The notes beneath the pieces are model-generated. The model was not told the DNA's origin, did not search any database, and worked only from the letters and a program-made list of their open reading frames with translations. A stretch of 64,000 nucleotides of DNA from Curtobacterium luteum (lineage in GTDB: Bacteria > Actinomycetota > Actinomycetes > Actinomycetales > Microbacteriaceae): contig NZ_LDQC01000049.1 of the NCBI RefSeq assembly GCF_001475545.1, positions 1 through 64,000 on the forward strand, read 5' to 3'. How positions within the stretch are numbered: position 1 is the stretch's first letter; every line of letters begins with the position of its first letter. Positions 29,305 through 38,825 of the stretch are shown here, one piece after another. The position numbers and the translations under genes are program-made.

Positions 29305-30993
29305 TCACGCGGCGACGAGCCGCCCGGCCCGCATCCGCACGGTCCGGTCGACGAGGTCGGCCGGCACCGGGACGTGCGACACGATGACGACGGTCCGTCC
29401 GGCCCGCCGCGCCGCGCCGACGAGGTCGCGCAGCAGGGCGTCCGCCAGGTCGGGGTCGATGTCGGCCGTCGGTTCGTCCAGCACGAGCACCGGGAAGGCG
29501 TGCAGGAGCGCCCGCGCGAGCGCGAGCCGGTGCGCCTGGCCGCCGGAGACGAGCACGCCGCGCTCCCCCACGCCCGCGTCGAGCCCGCCGCGTCCGGCGA
29601 CCCACGATCCGAGGCCGACGCGGTCGAGCACGTCGAGCAGCTCGGCGTCGGTCGCGGTGTCGCGCGCGAAGAGCAGGTTCTGCCGGACCGACTGGTCGAA
29701 GACGAACGGGTCCTGCTCGATGAGCCCGATGCGCGCACGGACCGCGTCGGGGTGCATGTCCTTCGCCGGCACGCCGTCGATCGTGAAGGATCCCCGGTGG
29801 TCGACGAACCGCACGAGCGCGTCGACGAGCGTGCTCTTGCCCGCGCCGCTCGGCCCCTCGAGGACGACGACCTCGCCGGGCAGCAGGTCGAGCGACACCT
29901 CGGACACGGCGTCGACGCTCGCGCCCGGCCAGCGCACCGACACATCCCGGAGGGACACCGTCACGGGCCCGTCGACCACGAGCGAGGCAGGGTCGGCGGC
30001 TGCGGAGGGCTCCGGCACGATGCCGTCCGGCACGGTCGCGGGCACCACCTGCTCCACGCGGTCCGCCGCCGCCCGGACCCGTCGGAGGGTCAGGACCGCC
30101 AGCGGGACGCCGCCAACGACCTCGAAGAGGGCGAGCGGCACGAACACCGCGAGCGCCCACAGCGGCCCGTCGAGCGCCCCGGAGACCACGGCGGGCGCCC
30201 CGACCGCGAGGATGCCGACGACTGCGCCGCCGCCGATCAACCCGACGAGCGCACCGACGAGCGACTCGACGGCGCCGCGGCGCCGCACCGCCGCGGTGAC
30301 CCGGGCGTCGAGCTGCGCGATGTGGTCGAGCCGTTCGTCGAGCGTGCCGTACGCGGTGAACACGTCGAGGGTGCGGACGGTGTCGAGCACGAGGTCCGCG
30401 ACCCGACCCCGCTCCGCAGCCGTTCGCTCGTCGGAGCGCCGGGCGACCGCGGCGGTCACGACCGAACCGACGAGCGCTGCGACCCCGAGCGCGAGCAGCA
30501 GCACGACCGCGGCCGGTACCGACACGAGCGCGACCGCGACCACCGAGAGCACGGCGACGACCCCGGCGGAGACGAGCGGCCCGACGACCCGGATCGGCAG
30601 GTCCTGCAGCCGGTCGGTGTCGGTGACGAGTCGGGTGAGGAGGTCGCCACGTCCGGTGGCCCCGAGCCCGGCCGGCGCGACCGACGACAACCGGCGGTAC
30701 ATCTCCGTGCGCACGACCGCGAGTTGCCGGAACGACGCGTCGTGCCCGGCGAGCCGGTCGACGTAGCGGAGCGCGGCACGGCCGAGCGCGAACGCGCGCA
30801 CCCCGACCATGACGAGCGTCAGGTACAGGATCGGCGGGTGCTCTGCCGCCCGCGTGATGAGGTAGCCGCTCGCGGCGAGCAGCGCGACCGCGCACAGTGC
30901 GCTGAGCGCGCCGGCTGCCACGGCCTTGCCCCAACCGGCCCCGCGCGGCATGGCGAGCCGCAGGACGGACGTGGGTCGGGCCTCCCGGCTCAT
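29305..30993 (-). CDS. cydC: CydC half of the CydDC ABC exporter
   Basis: One half of the heterodimeric ABC transporter that exports thiols (glutathione/cysteine in E. coli) and is needed to assemble cytochrome bd. It is 562 aa: six-span membrane domain ([28 protein letters not shown]), then an ATPase with Walker [10 protein letters not shown], signature [16 protein letters not shown] and Walker [10 protein letters not shown]. The ATG overlaps the cydD stop (ATGA). Last gene of cydABDC. Confidence 0.93.
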   Translation of the reverse strand: MSREARPTSVLRLAMPRGAGWGKAVAAGALSALCAVALLAASGYLITRAAEHPPILYLTLVMVGVRAFALGRAALRYVDRLAGHDASFRQLAVVRTEMYRRLSSVAPAGLGATGRGDLLTRLVTDTDRLQDLPIRVVGPLVSAGVVAVLSVVAVALVSVPAAVVLLLALGVAALVGSVVTAAVARRSDERTAAERGRVADLVLDTVRTLDVFTAYGTLDERLDHIAQLDARVTAAVRRRGAVESLVGALVGLIGGGAVVGILAVGAPAVVSGALDGPLWALAVFVPLALFEVVGGVPLAVLTLRRVRAAADRVEQVVPATVPDGIVPEPSAAADPASLVVDGPVTVSLRDVSVRWPGASVDAVSEVSLDLLPGEVVVLEGPSGAGKSTLVDALVRFVDHRGSFTIDGVPAKDMHPDAVRARIGLIEQDPFVFDQSVRQNLLFARDTATDAELLDVLDRVGLGSWVAGRGGLDAGVGERGVLVSGGQAHRLALARALLHAFPVLVLDEPTADIDPDLADALLRDLVGAARRAGRTVVIVSHVPVPADLVDRTVRMRAGRLVAA

Positions 30994-32639
30994 GCTCGTG
31001 CCCCGCTCGTCACGGCGACCGACGTGGAGCCGACGTCGACCCGGACGTCCGCCGCTGCCAGGACGGCCGGTCGGTGGCTGGCGACGACCACGACGCGGCC
31101 GTCGGCAGCGAGCCGCCGGATGGTGGCCACGACGCGCGCCTCGGCGTCCGCGTCGAGCGCGGAGGTCGGCTCGTCGAGCAGAACGAGCGGCGTGTCAGCG
31201 CGGGCGACGCGGTACAGGGCGCGCGCGACGGCGACGCGCTGCGCCTGCCCGCCGGAGAGGCCGGCGCCGCCGGATCCGACCGGGAGGCCGGGGTCGAGTC
31301 CCAGCCCCGCCGCACCGAGCGCGGCCGCCACGGCCGGCGCGTCAGGGGTCGCGCTGAGCGCGACGTTCTCCGCGATCGTCCCGCGGACCAGACGCGGGCG
31401 CTGGTCCGCCCAGGTCGTGCGCTCCGCTGCGGTGCTGCCGGCCGAGCCGGGCACCGTCACGGTCCCCTCGTGCGGGAGTGCACCGCGGACGGCGGCGATG
31501 ATGCTCGACTTGCCGGAGCCACTGGGTCCGGAGAGCGCGACGACCGTGCCGGGCGCGGCCCGGAGGTCGATCGGCCCGATGACGACGTCAGGACGGTGGA
31601 TCGTCAGCCCGTCGAGGACGAGGGCGGTCGCTCCCGTTGCGGCGACCGCGGGTGCGCGGTGCCCGTCGCCGGTCGTGTCGTCGTCGAGGACGTCGAGGAC
31701 CGACGCCGCGGCCTCGACGCCGTCCTGCGCAGCGTGGAAGTCGGCGCCGACCTGTCGGATCGGTGCGAACGCCTCCGGGGCGAGGACGAGCACGAACATC
31801 GCGGCCCCGAGGCCGAGCGACCCGTCGACGAGCCGGACGCCGATCGACACGGCGACGAGTGCGACCGCGAGGCTCGCCGCGAGCTCGAGGGCGAAGCCGC
31901 TGACGAACGAGAGCCGGAGGACGCCGATCGTCTGCTTCCGGTAGGCATCCGTGAGCTTCCCGATCCGGCCGACCTGGCGCCGCGCCCGTCCGAAGACCTT
32001 GAGCGTTGCGAGGCCCTCGACCGCCTCGGTGAAGGCGCCGCCGAGGCTCGCGAGGGCGTCCGACTGCTTCCGCTGCAGCGCCTGCGTCGCAAGGCCGATG
32101 AGGATCATGAACACCGGGATGACCGGCAGGGCGCACAGCACGATGAGCCCGCTCGTGAGGTCGCCGACGCCGATCGCCACGAGCAGCGCCGGGGTCGCGA
32201 CGGCCGTGAGCGCGAGCTGCGGCAGGTAGCGACCGAAGTAGGCGTCGAGGGCGTCGAGGCCCGGCCCGAGCGTCGTCGCGAACCCGGCGCTGGACCGCTC
32301 GGCCAGCCACTCCGGACCGCGCTCGGCCGCCCGGGTGAGGACGGTCGCACGCAGCTCGCTCTTCACGCGCGCCGCAGCCCGGGCGGCGAGGTCGTCGGTG
32401 GCCCACGCCGCGACGGCCCGCACGACGAACGCACCGCCGAGCAGGCCGAGCGCCTGGGCGAACGTCGCGGGGAGCGCGCCGTCGCGGACCGCATCGACCC
32501 CGATGGTGACGGCCGCGGCGATGCCCCAGGCGATCGCGATCGTCGCCAGGGTCCGGAGCAGCCCGGTGCCCGCGGCCGCGACGATGAAGCCGCGCGCCGT
32601 GCGCGACAGTCGCAGCAGTCGCGGGTCGAGCGGCTTCAC
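30990..32639 (-). CDS. cydD: CydD half of the CydDC ABC exporter
   Basis: Partner of CydC, 549 aa. The membrane domain contains the typical GRYLPQLALTAVATPALLVAI; the ATPase has Walker A GPSGSGKSS, signature LSGGQAQRVAVARAL and Walker B LVLLDEPTSALD. GTG start at 32639 with AGGAGG 6 nt upstream. A 59-bp gap separates it from cydB. Confidence 0.93.
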   Translation of the reverse strand: MKPLDPRLLRLSRTARGFIVAAAGTGLLRTLATIAIAWGIAAAVTIGVDAVRDGALPATFAQALGLLGGAFVVRAVAAWATDDLAARAAARVKSELRATVLTRAAERGPEWLAERSSAGFATTLGPGLDALDAYFGRYLPQLALTAVATPALLVAIGVGDLTSGLIVLCALPVIPVFMILIGLATQALQRKQSDALASLGGAFTEAVEGLATLKVFGRARRQVGRIGKLTDAYRKQTIGVLRLSFVSGFALELAASLAVALVAVSIGVRLVDGSLGLGAAMFVLVLAPEAFAPIRQVGADFHAAQDGVEAAASVLDVLDDDTTGDGHRAPAVAATGATALVLDGLTIHRPDVVIGPIDLRAAPGTVVALSGPSGSGKSSIIAAVRGALPHEGTVTVPGSAGSTAAERTTWADQRPRLVRGTIAENVALSATPDAPAVAAALGAAGLGLDPGLPVGSGGAGLSGGQAQRVAVARALYRVARADTPLVLLDEPTSALDADAEARVVATIRRLAADGRVVVVASHRPAVLAAADVRVDVGSTSVAVTSGARA

Positions 32640-32698
32640 GAGCGTCCTCCTGGTCTGGGTTCTTCGTCCGGGTCGGCGTGCTTCGCCCGGGTTGCCGG

Positions 32699-33703
32699 CT
32701 AGTGGGCAGCCTGGACGATGTGGGCCCGGGAGACGCGCTTGCGGAAGACCCAGTAGGTCCAGGCCTGGTACGCGAGCACGAGCGGCACGAAGATCAGCGC
32801 CACCCAGCTCATCACGGTCAACGTGTACTGCCCGCTGGAGGCGTTGACCACGGTCAGGCTGTTGGCCGGGTCGTTCGACGCGGGCATCACGTTCGGGAAG
32901 ATCGCGGTGAACATCGCCAGGACGACCGCCGCAATCGTGACCGCCATGAGCGTGAACGCGCGCCCCTCCTTGCCCCACGCGTTGCACAGGACCGCGAGGA
33001 CGAGTGCCAGTGCCGCCACCACGGAGAGCACGAGGCTCGCCGGGGTCGCCCGGACGAACGCCATCGCGACGAGGAACGCCGCGCCGACGACGATCGTGAC
33101 GACGCCCGCACGGGTCGCGAGTCGCTTCGCACGGACCCGGATCTCGCCCTCGGTCTTGAGCGCGACGAACACGGCGCCGTGCGTGAAGAACACCATCAGG
33201 GTCGCGAGGCCGGTGAGCAGCGCGAACGGGTTGAGCAGGTCGAACAGCGTGCCCGTGTAGTTGTGTCCGGCGTCCATCGGGATGCCGCGGACGACGTTGC
33301 CGAACGCGACGCCCCAGAGGAACGACGGCACGGCGCTGCCGACGATGATCATCAGGTCGAAGCGGCGCTTCCACTCGGCGTGCTTGTTCTGGTGGCGGTA
33401 CTCGAAGGAGACGCCGCGGGCGATGAGCGCCGCGAGGATGAGCAGCAGCGCCAGGTAGAACCCGGAGAACATCGTGGCGTACCACTCGGGGAACGCCGCG
33501 AACAGGCAGGCACCGGCGACGATGACCCACGTCTCGTTGAGGTCCCAGACGGGGCCGATCGTGTTGATGAGCACCCGGCGGTCAGTGTCGTCCTTGCCGA
33601 GGAACGGCAGGGACATCCCGACACCGAAGTCGAACCCGTCGAGGACGAAGTACCCGACGAAGAACAGGGCGACGATCGCGAACCAGAGAACAGGCAGGTC
33701 CAT
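32699..33703 (-). CDS. cydB: Cytochrome bd oxidase subunit II
   Basis: Membrane subunit of the high-affinity quinol oxidase, 334 aa. The start MDLPVLWFAIVALFFVGYFVLDGFDFGVG is the family hallmark; PVWDLNETWVIVAGA and several further spans follow. It starts one base after the cydA stop. Confidence 0.97.
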   Translation of the reverse strand: MDLPVLWFAIVALFFVGYFVLDGFDFGVGMSLPFLGKDDTDRRVLINTIGPVWDLNETWVIVAGACLFAAFPEWYATMFSGFYLALLLILAALIARGVSFEYRHQNKHAEWKRRFDLMIIVGSAVPSFLWGVAFGNVVRGIPMDAGHNYTGTLFDLLNPFALLTGLATLMVFFTHGAVFVALKTEGEIRVRAKRLATRAGVVTIVVGAAFLVAMAFVRATPASLVLSVVAALALVLAVLCNAWGKEGRAFTLMAVTIAAVVLAMFTAIFPNVMPASNDPANSLTVVNASSGQYTLTVMSWVALIFVPLVLAYQAWTYWVFRKRVSRAHIVQAAH

Positions 33704-33704
33704 C

Positions 33705-35117
33705 TCAGTACACCGTCACTTCGTGCTTGACCTCACCGGTCTCCGCGTCGACCTCCGCCGGGGCGGCGGGGCCCTCCTGTGCGACCTTCTTGATGAGCCG
33801 GAACTCGACCACCGCCAGGGCGCCGTAGATGAGCGTGAACACGATCAGCGAGATCAGGACCTCGAGCCCGGTCACGTTCGGCGAGACACCGTCGGCGGTC
33901 TTGAGCAGCCCGAAGACCAACCACGGCTGACGGCCCATCTCGGTGAAGATCCAGCCCATGATCATCGCGGCCATCGGCAGCGGCATCGCCCAGGTCGCGA
34001 CGCGCCAGACCCAGCGCTGCTGCGGGAAGCGCCCCTTGCGGGTCAGCCAGAGCCCGACGAGCGACACCAGGACGGCACCCACGCCGAGGGCGATCATCCA
34101 GCGGAACGCCCAGTACGTGACCCAGATGATCGGCTTGTAGTCGCCGGCGCCGTACACCTGCGAGTACTGCGCCTGGAGGTCGTTGATGCCCTCGACCGTG
34201 CCGTTGAACGTGTGGGTCGAGAGGAACGACAGCAGGTACGGGATGCGGATCGAGAACAGCTCGTGCACCCCGTCCGGCGTCCCGAGCGTGAAGATCGAGA
34301 ACGAGGCGTCCTTGCCGGTCGAGGTGTTGTACAGCGCCTCGGCCGCGGCCATCTTCATCGGCTGGGTGTCGACCATCGTCAGGCCGAGCTGGTCGCCGGT
34401 GAGGACCGTGAGCGCCCCGGACGCCAGCATCGTCCACATGCCGAACTTCAGCGCCGGCATCATCGTCTCGAGGTTCTGGTTGCGGGCGAGGTGCCACGCG
34501 GCGACCGCGATGATCACCGACGCGGCGACCATGAACGCGCCGAACAGCGTGTGCGGGAAGGCCGCGAGGGCGACCTTGTTGGTCAGCACGGCCCAGATGT
34601 CGGTGAGCTCGGCGCGACCCTTGGCCTCGTTGATCGCATAGCCGACCGGGTGCTGCATGAACGCGTTCGCCGCGAGGATGAAGTACGCCGACAGCATCGT
34701 GCCGATGCTCACGCACCAGATGGTCGCGAGGTGCACCTTCTTCGGCAGGCGGTCCCAGCCGAAGATCCAGAGGCCGATGAACGCCGCCTCGAAGAAGAAC
34801 GCCAGGATGCCCTCGAGCGCGAGCGGCGAACCGAACACGTCACCGACGAACCGCGAGTAGTTCGACCAGTTCATGCCGAACTGGAACTCCTGGACGATGC
34901 CGGTGACGACGCCCATCGCGAAGTTGATGAGGAAGATGCGCCCGAAGAACCGGGTGAGCTGCAGGTAGTGCGCCCGCCCCGTCCGGACCCACGCGGTCTG
35001 GAACACGGCGACGACCACGGCCATGCCGATGGTCAGGGGCACGAAGAGGAAGTGGTAGATCGTCGTCAGACCGAACTGCCACCGCGACAGGACGAGCGGA
35101 TCGAGGATGTCGTTCAT
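33705..35117 (-). CDS. cydA: Cytochrome bd oxidase subunit I
   Basis: Heme-carrying quinol oxidase subunit, 470 aa (short Q-loop form). It has His22 in TTIYHFLFVPLTIG (high-spin heme ligand), FFFEAAFIGLWIFGWDRLP, the second heme histidine in FMQHPVGY and the Q-loop. First gene of cydABDC, reading through into cydB, cydD and cydC. A promoter with 18-bp spacing lies 100 bp upstream, among several short dyads that could bind a redox regulator. No clear ribosome-binding site precedes the ATG. Confidence 0.97.
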   Translation of the reverse strand: MNDILDPLVLSRWQFGLTTIYHFLFVPLTIGMAVVVAVFQTAWVRTGRAHYLQLTRFFGRIFLINFAMGVVTGIVQEFQFGMNWSNYSRFVGDVFGSPLALEGILAFFFEAAFIGLWIFGWDRLPKKVHLATIWCVSIGTMLSAYFILAANAFMQHPVGYAINEAKGRAELTDIWAVLTNKVALAAFPHTLFGAFMVAASVIIAVAAWHLARNQNLETMMPALKFGMWTMLASGALTVLTGDQLGLTMVDTQPMKMAAAEALYNTSTGKDASFSIFTLGTPDGVHELFSIRIPYLLSFLSTHTFNGTVEGINDLQAQYSQVYGAGDYKPIIWVTYWAFRWMIALGVGAVLVSLVGLWLTRKGRFPQQRWVWRVATWAMPLPMAAMIMGWIFTEMGRQPWLVFGLLKTADGVSPNVTGLEVLISLIVFTLIYGALAVVEFRLIKKVAQEGPAAPAEVDAETGEVKHEVTVY

Positions 35118-35216
35118 GCGGCGTTTCCGAGCCGGGTCGCCGCGCGCTGTTGGTGCACGTCAGTTGCTTCCTGTGGAGGGGGAACTTCTGGTGTCACAGG
35201 CCGTTGGGACACCTCC

Positions 35217-35246
35217 ACGCTACCGTCCGGACACCTGCTTCGACAA
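35217..35246 (-). promoter_or_regulatory. cydABDC promoter
   Basis: -35 TTGTCG (35246-35241), an 18-bp spacer, -10 TAGCGT (35222-35217). The dyad ACAAGTTGT (35243-35251) overlaps the -35; TGCAC-N4-GTGCA and GGCAC-N4-GTGCC dyads lie further upstream. These might be sites for a Rex/Fnr-like regulator, but none matches a known consensus well. Confidence 0.5.
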
Positions 35247-35335
35247 GTTGTAGAACAGCGCTTTGCACGAATGTGCAGGAGAACTGCACGGCACGGTTGT
35301 GCCGAACAAGCGTGCTGTGACGCCGTCGGACAGAA

Positions 35336-35375
35336 CGACGACAGGCGCCGGGCCGAAGCCCGACGCCTGTCGTCG
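35336..35375 (-). terminator. Terminator of the osmoprotectant operon
   Basis: An 18-bp stem with one mismatch (arms around GACGACAGGCG and CGCCTGTCGTC) and a CGAA loop, 15 bp past the stop of the binding-protein gene. Confidence 0.85.
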
Positions 35376-35390
35376 ATCCGTACCGCGGTG

Positions 35391-36326
35391 TCAGAGCAGA
35401 CCGTTGTCCTGCAGGAACGCCTTGGCGACCGAAGCGGCCGACTTCTGGTCGACCGAGTTCTGCTTGTTGAGGTCGATCAGGGCCTCTTGGGTGAGCTTGT
35501 CGTTCACCTTCTCGATGGCGTCGGCGGCCTTCGAGTCGAGGTCCTTCGAGACGATCGGCGTGACGTTGTTCGCCGGCACGAGGTGCTCCGGGTCCTCGAG
35601 GGTGACGAGCTTCTCGGTCTTGATGCTCGCGCTGGCCGAGTAGATGTCCGCGACCTGCGACTGGCCACTCGTGATCGCCTTGATCGTGAGCGGACCACCG
35701 GAGTCGTTCTGTGCGTTGACCTCACCGGTGATGCCGTACTTGGCCTTGAGCCCCTTCGGGCCGTACGCGGCGGTCGCGAACTCGGGGTTCGCGGCGATCG
35801 AGATCGTCCCGCCGATCTTCTTGAGGTCCTCGATGGACTTCAGGTCGTACTTGTCCGCGAGCTCCTGCGTGACGGTGTACGTGTCGGCGTCGGAGGCGTC
35901 AGCCGACGGCAGCGCCTTGACGTCCGACGGCAGAGCGTCGGAGAGGGCGGAGTTGATGCCGTCCGTCGTGGTCTCGGTCGTCGTGTCCTTGCCGTCCTCC
36001 TGCAGGAGGAAGTTGAGGAGGTTGCCGTTGTACTCGGGGAAGACGTTGATGCTCCCCTTCTCGATCTCCGGCCAGTACGCCTTGCGCTGGCCGATGTTGA
36101 GCTGGCGCTTCACGGTGAACCCCTCGTGCTCGAGCTCCTGCGCGTAGAGCTCCGCGATGATCTCGTTCGAGGGGTAGGCCTGCGAGCCGACGGTGATGGT
36201 CTTGGAGGACCCGCCGTCCGAGCCGGAGGACAGCGGGTCGCTCGAGGAGCAGCCCGCGAGGGCGATGGCCGCCGCGGACGCGACCGCGATGGTCGCGGCG
36301 AGGCGCCGGGTCGTTGCTGTGATCAC
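35391..36326 (-). CDS. Osmoprotectant ABC transporter binding lipoprotein
   Basis: Captures glycine betaine, choline or a similar quaternary amine outside the cell. It is 311 aa: signal peptide and lipobox LAGC with lipidated Cys26, then an OpuAC-type binding domain (KTITVGSQAYPSNEIIAELYAQELEHEGFTV; FPEYNGNLLNFLL; GQSQVADIYSAS). GTG start overlaps the upstream permease stop and has GGAAGGAA upstream. Last gene of the operon. The aromatic cage residues cannot be assigned with confidence, so the ligand is open. Confidence 0.92.
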   Translation of the reverse strand: MITATTRRLAATIAVASAAAIALAGCSSSDPLSSGSDGGSSKTITVGSQAYPSNEIIAELYAQELEHEGFTVKRQLNIGQRKAYWPEIEKGSINVFPEYNGNLLNFLLQEDGKDTTTETTTDGINSALSDALPSDVKALPSADASDADTYTVTQELADKYDLKSIEDLKKIGGTISIAANPEFATAAYGPKGLKAKYGITGEVNAQNDSGGPLTIKAITSGQSQVADIYSASASIKTEKLVTLEDPEHLVPANNVTPIVSKDLDSKAADAIEKVNDKLTQEALIDLNKQNSVDQKSAASVAKAFLQDNGLL

Positions 36327-37063
36327 GGGGTGGTTCCTTCCACAGGGGTTTGTGCTCGGCTGCCCGAGCGACGGGTGCTCCGACGCGCATCACCCGACGC
36401 GCCCGCGGAGACACCCGCGGGCACGGCGAGCCGCTGCAGCGCGGCGAAGACGATCTCGGAGACGATGGCGAGGGCGATCACGAGGAGCGATCCCCCGAGG
36501 ACCTCGACGTAGTCGGAGTTGGCGAGGCCCGAAAAGGCGTATCCGCCCAGACCACCGGAGTTGATGTACGCGGCGAGCGTTGCCGTCGCGATGACCTGCA
36601 GCACCGCCGCGCGGATGCCGCCGACGATCAGCGGCAGTGCGAGCGGGATCTCGACCCGCCCGAGGACCTGCCAAGCCGTCATGCCCTGGGCACGTGCGGC
36701 GTCGATGGTCACGCGGTCGATGGCTTCGACCCCGGAGTAGGTGCCGGCGAGGATCGACGGGATCGCGAGGATGACGAGCGAGATGATCGGCGCCTCGAGT
36801 CCCAACCCGATCCACAGCGCCAGCAACGTGAGCACACCGAGGGTCGGGAGCGCGCGGATCCCGCCCGAGATGCCGACCGCGAGCGAACGGCCCTTGCCGG
36901 TGTGCCCGATCACGAGGCCGAGCGGCACGGCGATCACGATGGCGATGAGGACGGTGACGAAGGTGATCCCGAGGTGCTCGCCGAGCCGGACCAGGATCGC
37001 GTTCGACCCGGTGTTGTTCTCGGGCGCGAAGATCCACGCGACGCCCTGTGCGAAGAGGTTCAT
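36323..37063 (-). CDS. Osmoprotectant ABC transporter permease (second)
   Basis: A 246-aa OpuCD/ProW-like permease with five or six spans and the EAA-type cytoplasmic loop (AIDRVTIDAARAQGMTAWQVLGRVEIPLALP). The C-terminal 35 residues are polar and Arg/Ser-rich. It overlaps both neighbours by 4 bp (ATGA upstream, GTGA downstream). Confidence 0.92.
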   Translation of the reverse strand: MNLFAQGVAWIFAPENNTGSNAILVRLGEHLGITFVTVLIAIVIAVPLGLVIGHTGKGRSLAVGISGGIRALPTLGVLTLLALWIGLGLEAPIISLVILAIPSILAGTYSGVEAIDRVTIDAARAQGMTAWQVLGRVEIPLALPLIVGGIRAAVLQVIATATLAAYINSGGLGGYAFSGLANSDYVEVLGGSLLVIALAIVSEIVFAALQRLAVPAGVSAGASGDARRSTRRSGSRAQTPVEGTTP

Positions 37064-37782
37064 GCTGACGCCCCCTCGGTGCGGACCTCACGCACGGCGG
37101 CGCGCCGCACGGACCGGGCCGCACGGCCGGGGCCTCGGGTCCAGGGCATGACCAGACGGCCGAGCAGGACGAGCAGCCCGTCGATGACGAGCGCCAGCAC
37201 GATGGTGAGGACGATGCCGGTGATGATCTCGACGCTGATGCCGCGCTTGAGGCCGTCGGTCAACAGGAAGCCGAGGTTCGGCACGCCGAGCAGCGCACCG
37301 ACGGTGACCAGGCTCACGGTGGACACCGCGACGACCCGGATGCCGGCGAGCAGCACCGGTCCGGACAGCGGCAGCTCGACGCGGAAGAACCGCTGCGCGG
37401 GCGAGTAGCCCAGTGCCTCGGACGCCCTGACCACCTCGACGTCGACGGCGTCGATGGCGTCGGCCGCCGACCGCGCCATGAGCGCGATGCCGTAGACGGT
37501 GAGCGCGATGACGACGTTGACCGGATCGAGGATGCTCGTCCCGAGGATGGCCGGCAGCGCGAGGAAGAACGGGAACGACGGGATCGCGTACAGCAGGCTC
37601 GCGACGACGACGATCGTGGATCCGGTCGCGTGCGCGGCACCGCGTCGGCGACGCAGCCGGGACACGAGCAGGCCGATCGGCACCGAGAGCAGGAAGCTGA
37701 TGACGATCGGCGGGATGGACAACCAGACGTGGGCGATCAGGTTCGAGGTGATCGTGTCGAGGTTGCCCTGGATCCAGTTCAC
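37060..37782 (-). CDS. Osmoprotectant ABC transporter permease (first)
   Basis: A 240-aa OpuCB-like permease. The loop DAVDVEVVRASEALGYSPAQRFFRVELPLSGP is the ATPase contact site. The GTG start overlaps the ATPase stop (GTGA). The C-terminus is Arg-rich. Forms a heterodimer with the second permease (family knowledge). Confidence 0.92.
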   Translation of the reverse strand: MNWIQGNLDTITSNLIAHVWLSIPPIVISFLLSVPIGLLVSRLRRRRGAAHATGSTIVVVASLLYAIPSFPFFLALPAILGTSILDPVNVVIALTVYGIALMARSAADAIDAVDVEVVRASEALGYSPAQRFFRVELPLSGPVLLAGIRVVAVSTVSLVTVGALLGVPNLGFLLTDGLKRGISVEIITGIVLTIVLALVIDGLLVLLGRLVMPWTRGPGRAARSVRRAAVREVRTEGASA

Positions 37783-38645
37783 CGCTCGCCCTCGGACTGC
37801 GGCACGGCGGCCGCTGCGTCCACCACCTGGACGGGTCCGGTCAGGACCCCGGCAGCGCGCCCGTCACCGTCGACGACGATCGGCCCGGTCGGCGTCTGCT
37901 CGACCCGGAGGGCACGACGACCGCGACCGGCCCCGATGAAGTTCGCGACGAAGTCGTCCGCGGGCTCGGCGAGGATCTCGGCCGGGGTGCCCTGCTGCGC
38001 GATCTCGCCGCCCTTCTTGAGGATGACGACCTGGTCGCCGAGCTTGAACGCCTCGTCGATGTCGTGCGTGACGAACACCACGGTCTTGCCGAGCTCGCGC
38101 TGGAGCCGGATGAGCTCGTCCTGGAGGTCGTTCCGCACGAGGGGGTCGACGGCACCGAACGGCTCGTCCATGAGCAGGATGTTCGGGTCGACCGCGAGCC
38201 CGCGCGCGACGCCGACGCGCTGCTGCTGCCCGCCGGAGAGCTGTGACGGGTACCGGTTCGCGAACGCTCGGTCGAGCCCGACGGTGTCCATCAGTTCGAG
38301 GGCACGCTCGCGTGCCTTCGCCTTGGGCACGCCGGTCAGGAGCGGCACGGTCGCGATGTTGTCGACGACCCGCCGGTGCGGGAGGAGCCCGGCGTTCTGC
38401 ATCACGTAGCCGATGCGACGGCGGAGCTGCACGGGGTCGACGGTGGCGACGTCCTCGCCGTCGATGGACACCGATCCCGAGGTCGGATCGACCATGCGGT
38501 TGATCATCCGGAGGAGCGTCGTCTTGCCGCAGCCGCTCGACCCGACGAAGACCGTGGTGGTCCGGGAGGGGATGACGAGGTTGAAGTCCTCGACCGCGGT
38601 GGTGCCGTCCGGGTACGTCTTGCGTACCGAGCGGAACTCGATCAT
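37779..38645 (-). CDS. Osmoprotectant ABC transporter ATPase
   Basis: A 288-aa OpuCA/ProV-like ATPase: Walker A GSSGCGKT (35-42), signature LSGGQQQRVGVARGL, Walker B ILLMDEPFGAVDP, H-loop VTHDID. It is shorter than OpuCA proteins with two CBS domains; after the ATPase only about 40 residues remain, so the usual ionic-strength sensor is absent. First gene of the four-gene importer operon; AGAAGGG lies upstream of the ATG. Confidence 0.93.
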   Translation of the reverse strand: MIEFRSVRKTYPDGTTAVEDFNLVIPSRTTTVFVGSSGCGKTTLLRMINRMVDPTSGSVSIDGEDVATVDPVQLRRRIGYVMQNAGLLPHRRVVDNIATVPLLTGVPKAKARERALELMDTVGLDRAFANRYPSQLSGGQQQRVGVARGLAVDPNILLMDEPFGAVDPLVRNDLQDELIRLQRELGKTVVFVTHDIDEAFKLGDQVVILKKGGEIAQQGTPAEILAEPADDFVANFIGAGRGRRALRVEQTPTGPIVVDGDGRAAGVLTGPVQVVDAAAAVPQSEGER

Positions 38646-38700
38646 GGGTGCCCTTCTGTTCGGAGGTAGCCCGACTCCGCACGAGAGTACCCGCGAGGAC

Positions 38701-38732
38701 CGACACGGGTTCCGTCGTGACGCCCCGTGTCG
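38701..38732. promoter_or_regulatory. Inverted repeat upstream of the osmoprotectant operon
   Basis: CGACACGGG and CCCGTGTCG are perfect inverted arms separated by 14 bp, 56 bp before the ATPase start; a further GCGACACCGG half-site follows. Candidate operator for the TetR protein encoded just upstream. Confidence 0.35.
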
Positions 38733-38770
38733 CATGAGGGACAGCGACACCGGCCGGAGCACGGACGCGC

Positions 38771-38806
38771 CGACGCCCGCGACTCCTCTTCGGAGCGCGG
38801 GCGTCG
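38771..38806 (-). terminator. tetR-gene terminator
   Basis: CGACGCCCGCG pairs with CGCGGGCGTCG (11 bp), with an inner CTCC/GGAG pairing, 20 bp past the stop of the TetR gene. Confidence 0.8.
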
Positions 38807-38825
38807 TCGGATGGGCGGACGCGGC

